Part shown: one piece after another, positions 6,046 through 8,111 of the stretch
Position numbering within the stretch: position 1 is the first letter of the stretch
Layout: every line of letters begins with the position of its first letter
DNA from: Minisyncoccota bacterium
Lineage (GTDB): Bacteria > Patescibacteriota > Minisyncoccia > Minisyncoccales > Minisyncoccaceae
Direction of reading: 5' to 3'
NCBI GenBank assembly: GCA_028708155.1
Contig: JAQVZN010000024.1
Coordinates: 1-8,111 of the forward strand
Length of the DNA: 8,111 bases
Notes under the pieces: model-generated
The model's database searches: none
Told to the model about the DNA's origin: nothing
Seen by the model: only the letters and a program-made list of their open reading frames with translations
Made by a program: the position numbers and the translations under genes

Positions 6046-6560
6046 TTGATTATTCCAGTTTTTATTAAAGTATCTTTCGCTAGATTATACACTTCTACCA
6101 TTTCTTCTTTTTTAAGTTCTGTGCATTTTAAACACTCTTTTAGTTTAAATATTCTTTTTACATTTTCTATATTTGGGAAAGCTTCCTCTCTAATACCATA
6201 CATATCCATAATAAAGGCTCCATTATTCCCAGCGTAACCAAACCATCTTAAAACTTTATACATCAAATAATCTAAAGTTTTAATCATTTCTGCGTAATCT
6301 TCTTTTTCATAAAAGTAAGTAATTTTTTCCCAAAGCTTATTAAATTTATGAGGAACTTTATTCTTCCTAGGATCAGAGAAAAAATCTGAAATTCTCCTTA
6401 CAATATCATTAACAAAAAACCTTTCTTTAAATATCATAACTAAAGAAATAACAATAAAGAAAATTGAAATTAAAATTGCCGCATTCCTATAAGGATCAAT
6501 TAATGTTTGAACTTCGTTAGATAAAATTAGATTTGTATAATATGTTATGTCTTGTTCCAT
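6042..6560 (-). CDS. Conserved-type membrane-anchored protein of unknown function, gatA-pilin linker gene
   Basis: 172 aa, function not known. Residues 26-44 form one strongly hydrophobic membrane segment (NAAILISIFFIVISLVMIF); the positive residues after it (KER, RR, RK) place the C-terminal part in the cytosol. Residues 70-172 look helical: LWEKI (76-80), MIKTLDYLMYKVLRWFGYAG (92-111), FPNIENV (128-134), then a Cys pair (C143, C146) and a Lys/Glu-rich final helix. From memory this resembles a family common in Patescibacteria (one TM helix, then W..I, a KLLD..L...GY.G segment, LD..W, an RN..AH motif and a final helix), but the RN..AH part is not present here. It starts at a TAATG join with gatA and ends in an ATGA overlap with the pilin gene, so it is translated with both. 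TGA is its stop codon. Confidence 0.75.
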   Translation of the reverse strand: MEQDITYYTNLILSNEVQTLIDPYRNAAILISIFFIVISLVMIFKERFFVNDIVRRISDFFSDPRKNKVPHKFNKLWEKITYFYEKEDYAEMIKTLDYLMYKVLRWFGYAGNNGAFIMDMYGIREEAFPNIENVKRIFKLKECLKCTELKKEEMVEVYNLAKDTLIKTGIIK

Positions 6561-7954
6561 TATATTAAATTACCTATATTAAATAAATTCTTTTCTTTAA
6601 AATGTGGTGTAATTATATGAAGTCCTATAGGAAGCCCTTCTTTTGAGAGATTGAGCGGTACAGATATTGCAGGAAGTCCGGCTAAATTTATTGATGTTGT
6701 GTAAATATCGGCTAAATACATTGAAAGTGGATCCTTAGATTTTTCTCCAATCTTGAATGGAAGGACTGGAGAAACTGGACCTAAAATAGCATCTACTTTT
6801 GTAAAAGCTTCGTCAAAATCTTTTTTAATTAAAGAACGAGCTTTTAAAGCTTTTTTGTAATACGCATCATAATATCCTGACGATAAAGTGTAAGTTCCAA
6901 GCATAATTCTTTTTTTAACTTCCTCTCCGAAACCTTTTGTTCTTGAATCAATATAAATATCATCTAAAGAATCTCCTTTCCCTTTAAGCCCATATCTTAT
7001 TCCATCAAATCTAGCTAAGTTAGCTGAAGCTTCAGCAGTCGCTATGATATAATAACAAGCTAAAGCGTGTTTAGAATTAGGTAAACTGATATCAACAATT
7101 TGAGCCCCCATAGCTCTATACTTTTCAATTGCTTTTAAAACCTCTTCTTTAACTTCATTATCAAGCCCTTCTTCAAAATATTCTTTTGGAACTCCTAACT
7201 TTATTTTTCTAATATCAAAATCAGAACTATCTTTTATAAATCTAACATTAGTAAAATCAGCTTCATCTTTTTGACCGATAATATTAAATATAGTTTCTGC
7301 ATCTTCAACGCTATTTGTAAAACAACCAATCTGATCAAGAGAAGATGCGTAAGCCATAAGTCCACTTCTTGAAACCGTACCATAAGTTGGTTTCAATCCA
7401 ACAACATTACAAAAAGAAGCTGGTTGCCTTATTGAACCTCCTGTGTCTGAACCTAAAGAAAAGGCACACATGTTAGCCGCTAACGCCGCTGCAGACCCTC
7501 CAGAAGACCCTCCAGGAACTCTTCTTACATCGTATGGATTCTTAGTTGGTCCATAGTATGAATTTTCCGTAGATGATCCCATAGCAAATTCGTCTAGATT
7601 TGTTTTTCCTAAAAAAACCGCTCCCTCTTCTTTCAACTTCTTAATAACAAAAGCATCATAAGAAGCAATATAGTTTTCTAATAATTTTGATCCTGAAGTA
7701 CACCTTTTCCCTTCAATTAAAATATTGTCCTTAATTGCGCAAGGAATACCTGTTAAAAGTAAAGCTTCTCCGTTTTGAATCTTCTTGTCTGCTTCTTTCG
7801 CTTCTAAAATAGCTTCTTTCTCAAAAACATCCAAAAAAGCATGGATTTCAGAATCTTTTTCTTTAATTCTTTCTAAATATTCTTTTGTAAGTTCTTCTGC
7901 CGAATATTTTTTAGAATCTAAATCCTGTCTAATTTCTTTAATAGTTTTAGTCAT
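6560..7954 (-). CDS. gatA: Asp-tRNA(Asn)/Glu-tRNA(Gln) amidotransferase subunit A
   Basis: The 464-aa amidase subunit of GatCAB, which releases ammonia from glutamine for conversion of Glu-tRNA(Gln) to Gln-tRNA(Gln) and/or Asp-tRNA(Asn) to Asn-tRNA(Asn) in the cytosol. The amidase-signature triad is intact: K75 (in PCAIKDN), cis-Ser S150 in GGSSGGS and nucleophile S174 in DTGGSIRQP. The spacings (75 and 24 residues) equal those of S. aureus GatA (K79, S154, S178). GKTNLDEFAMGSSTENS (116-132) and VGLKPTYGTVSRSGL are family hallmarks. The C-terminus stops at FKEKNLFNIGNLI, roughly 15-20 residues shorter than many GatA proteins. The start overlaps the gatC stop by 8 bases, and its stop shares one base with the next ATG. 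gatB, needed for the tRNA-bound step, is not in the window. Confidence 0.97.
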   Translation of the reverse strand: MTKTIKEIRQDLDSKKYSAEELTKEYLERIKEKDSEIHAFLDVFEKEAILEAKEADKKIQNGEALLLTGIPCAIKDNILIEGKRCTSGSKLLENYIASYDAFVIKKLKEEGAVFLGKTNLDEFAMGSSTENSYYGPTKNPYDVRRVPGGSSGGSAAALAANMCAFSLGSDTGGSIRQPASFCNVVGLKPTYGTVSRSGLMAYASSLDQIGCFTNSVEDAETIFNIIGQKDEADFTNVRFIKDSSDFDIRKIKLGVPKEYFEEGLDNEVKEEVLKAIEKYRAMGAQIVDISLPNSKHALACYYIIATAEASANLARFDGIRYGLKGKGDSLDDIYIDSRTKGFGEEVKKRIMLGTYTLSSGYYDAYYKKALKARSLIKKDFDEAFTKVDAILGPVSPVLPFKIGEKSKDPLSMYLADIYTTSINLAGLPAISVPLNLSKEGLPIGLHIITPHFKEKNLFNIGNLI

Positions 7955-8111
7955 CTTTTAATATTTTCTTTACCACTAAATATCCATCTTTTTCATTTAA
8001 AATCAAATTCATTCCTTCGTATTTTAAAGGAACGTCATCTCTTTCAACATTCAAAATACTAACCGAATGAGACATTTCTGGGACGTCTTTTGTATCTAAC
8101 GCTTGAAGTTC
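7947..8111 (-). CDS. gatC: Asp-tRNA(Asn)/Glu-tRNA(Gln) amidotransferase subunit C, 3' end
   Basis: The last 54 codons plus TAA of a gene running off the window's right edge; the 5' part is missing. The peptide begins ELQALDTKDVPEMSHSV, matching the GatC pattern LQ..DT..V.P..H, and continues SILNVERDDVPLKY, matching the N..R.D segment, then ends in KILKDD. GatC is a small (about 95-100 aa) subunit that wraps around GatA and stabilises the GatA-GatB interface. Its stop lies inside gatA (8-base overlap in a different frame), which supports both the gatC frame and the chosen gatA start. The operon promoter must lie beyond the window. Confidence 0.88.
   Translation of the reverse strand, partial: ELQALDTKDVPEMSHSVSILNVERDDVPLKYEGMNLILNEKDGYLVVKKILKDD

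Noticed and set aside
6046..6237. 63-codon plus-strand open frame opposite the 172-aa gene
   Set aside because: Antisense shadow; the minus-strand frame is supported by its ATGA and TAATG joins and a clear membrane segment.
1..8111. CRISPR array, insertion sequence, toxin-antitoxin or defence genes
   Set aside because: No regularly spaced repeats, terminal inverted repeats, transposase motifs or defence-type domains were seen. The HEPN-like resemblance of the 172-aa protein lacks the catalytic motif and a partner, so it is not called a toxin.

Overview
This window looks like chromosomal DNA from an AT-rich bacterium with a small genome, most likely from the Candidate Phyla Radiation (Patescibacteria, Parcubacteria-like). 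The evidence is: strongly AT-biased, Lys/Ile/Glu/Asn-rich proteins; a gatC-gatA pair followed directly by a small one-transmembrane protein and a type IV pilin-like protein with a LamG-like C-terminal domain; a short PheT that lacks the usual tRNA-binding OB-fold domain; tRNA genes without encoded CCA ends; and tightly packed, overlapping genes with weak or absent Shine-Dalgarno sequences. This placement is inference from family knowledge. TGA is used as a stop (172-aa gene) and no gene contains an in-frame TGA, so the Gly-recoded UGA code of Gracilibacteria/Absconditabacteria is not supported.

Everything recognisable is on the minus strand, so transcription runs from high to low coordinates. 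Block 1 (8111 to 5326): the 3' end of gatC (cut by the window edge), gatA, a 172-aa membrane-anchored protein of unknown function, and a pilin/LamG protein. The joins are an 8-base overlap, a TAATG join and an ATGA join, so this is one translationally coupled unit. gatB is not in the window. Block 2 (5274 to 5029): three tRNA genes, initiator-like Met(CAT), a second Met-type (CAT) and Asp(GTC), with a TATAAT -10 box in front and an intrinsic terminator behind. Block 3 (4957 to 2): pheS, pheT and gyrB with spacers of 4 and 8 bases, apparently from a promoter whose -35 element lies in the T-run of the tRNA terminator and whose predicted start lies at or next to the pheS ATG.

Functionally the window is mostly translation: GatCA for indirect Gln/Asn-tRNA synthesis, PheRS and three tRNAs, with DNA gyrase subunit B attached to the PheRS operon. 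The accessory part is the pilin/LamG gene and its unknown membrane partner, coupled to gatA. The parts most worth a second look are the structurally odd initiator tRNA, the missing U55 in both CAT tRNAs, the unknown protein (which resembles a degenerate version of a common Patescibacteria family) and the reduced PheT. I saw no insertion sequence, CRISPR array, prophage or defence system.
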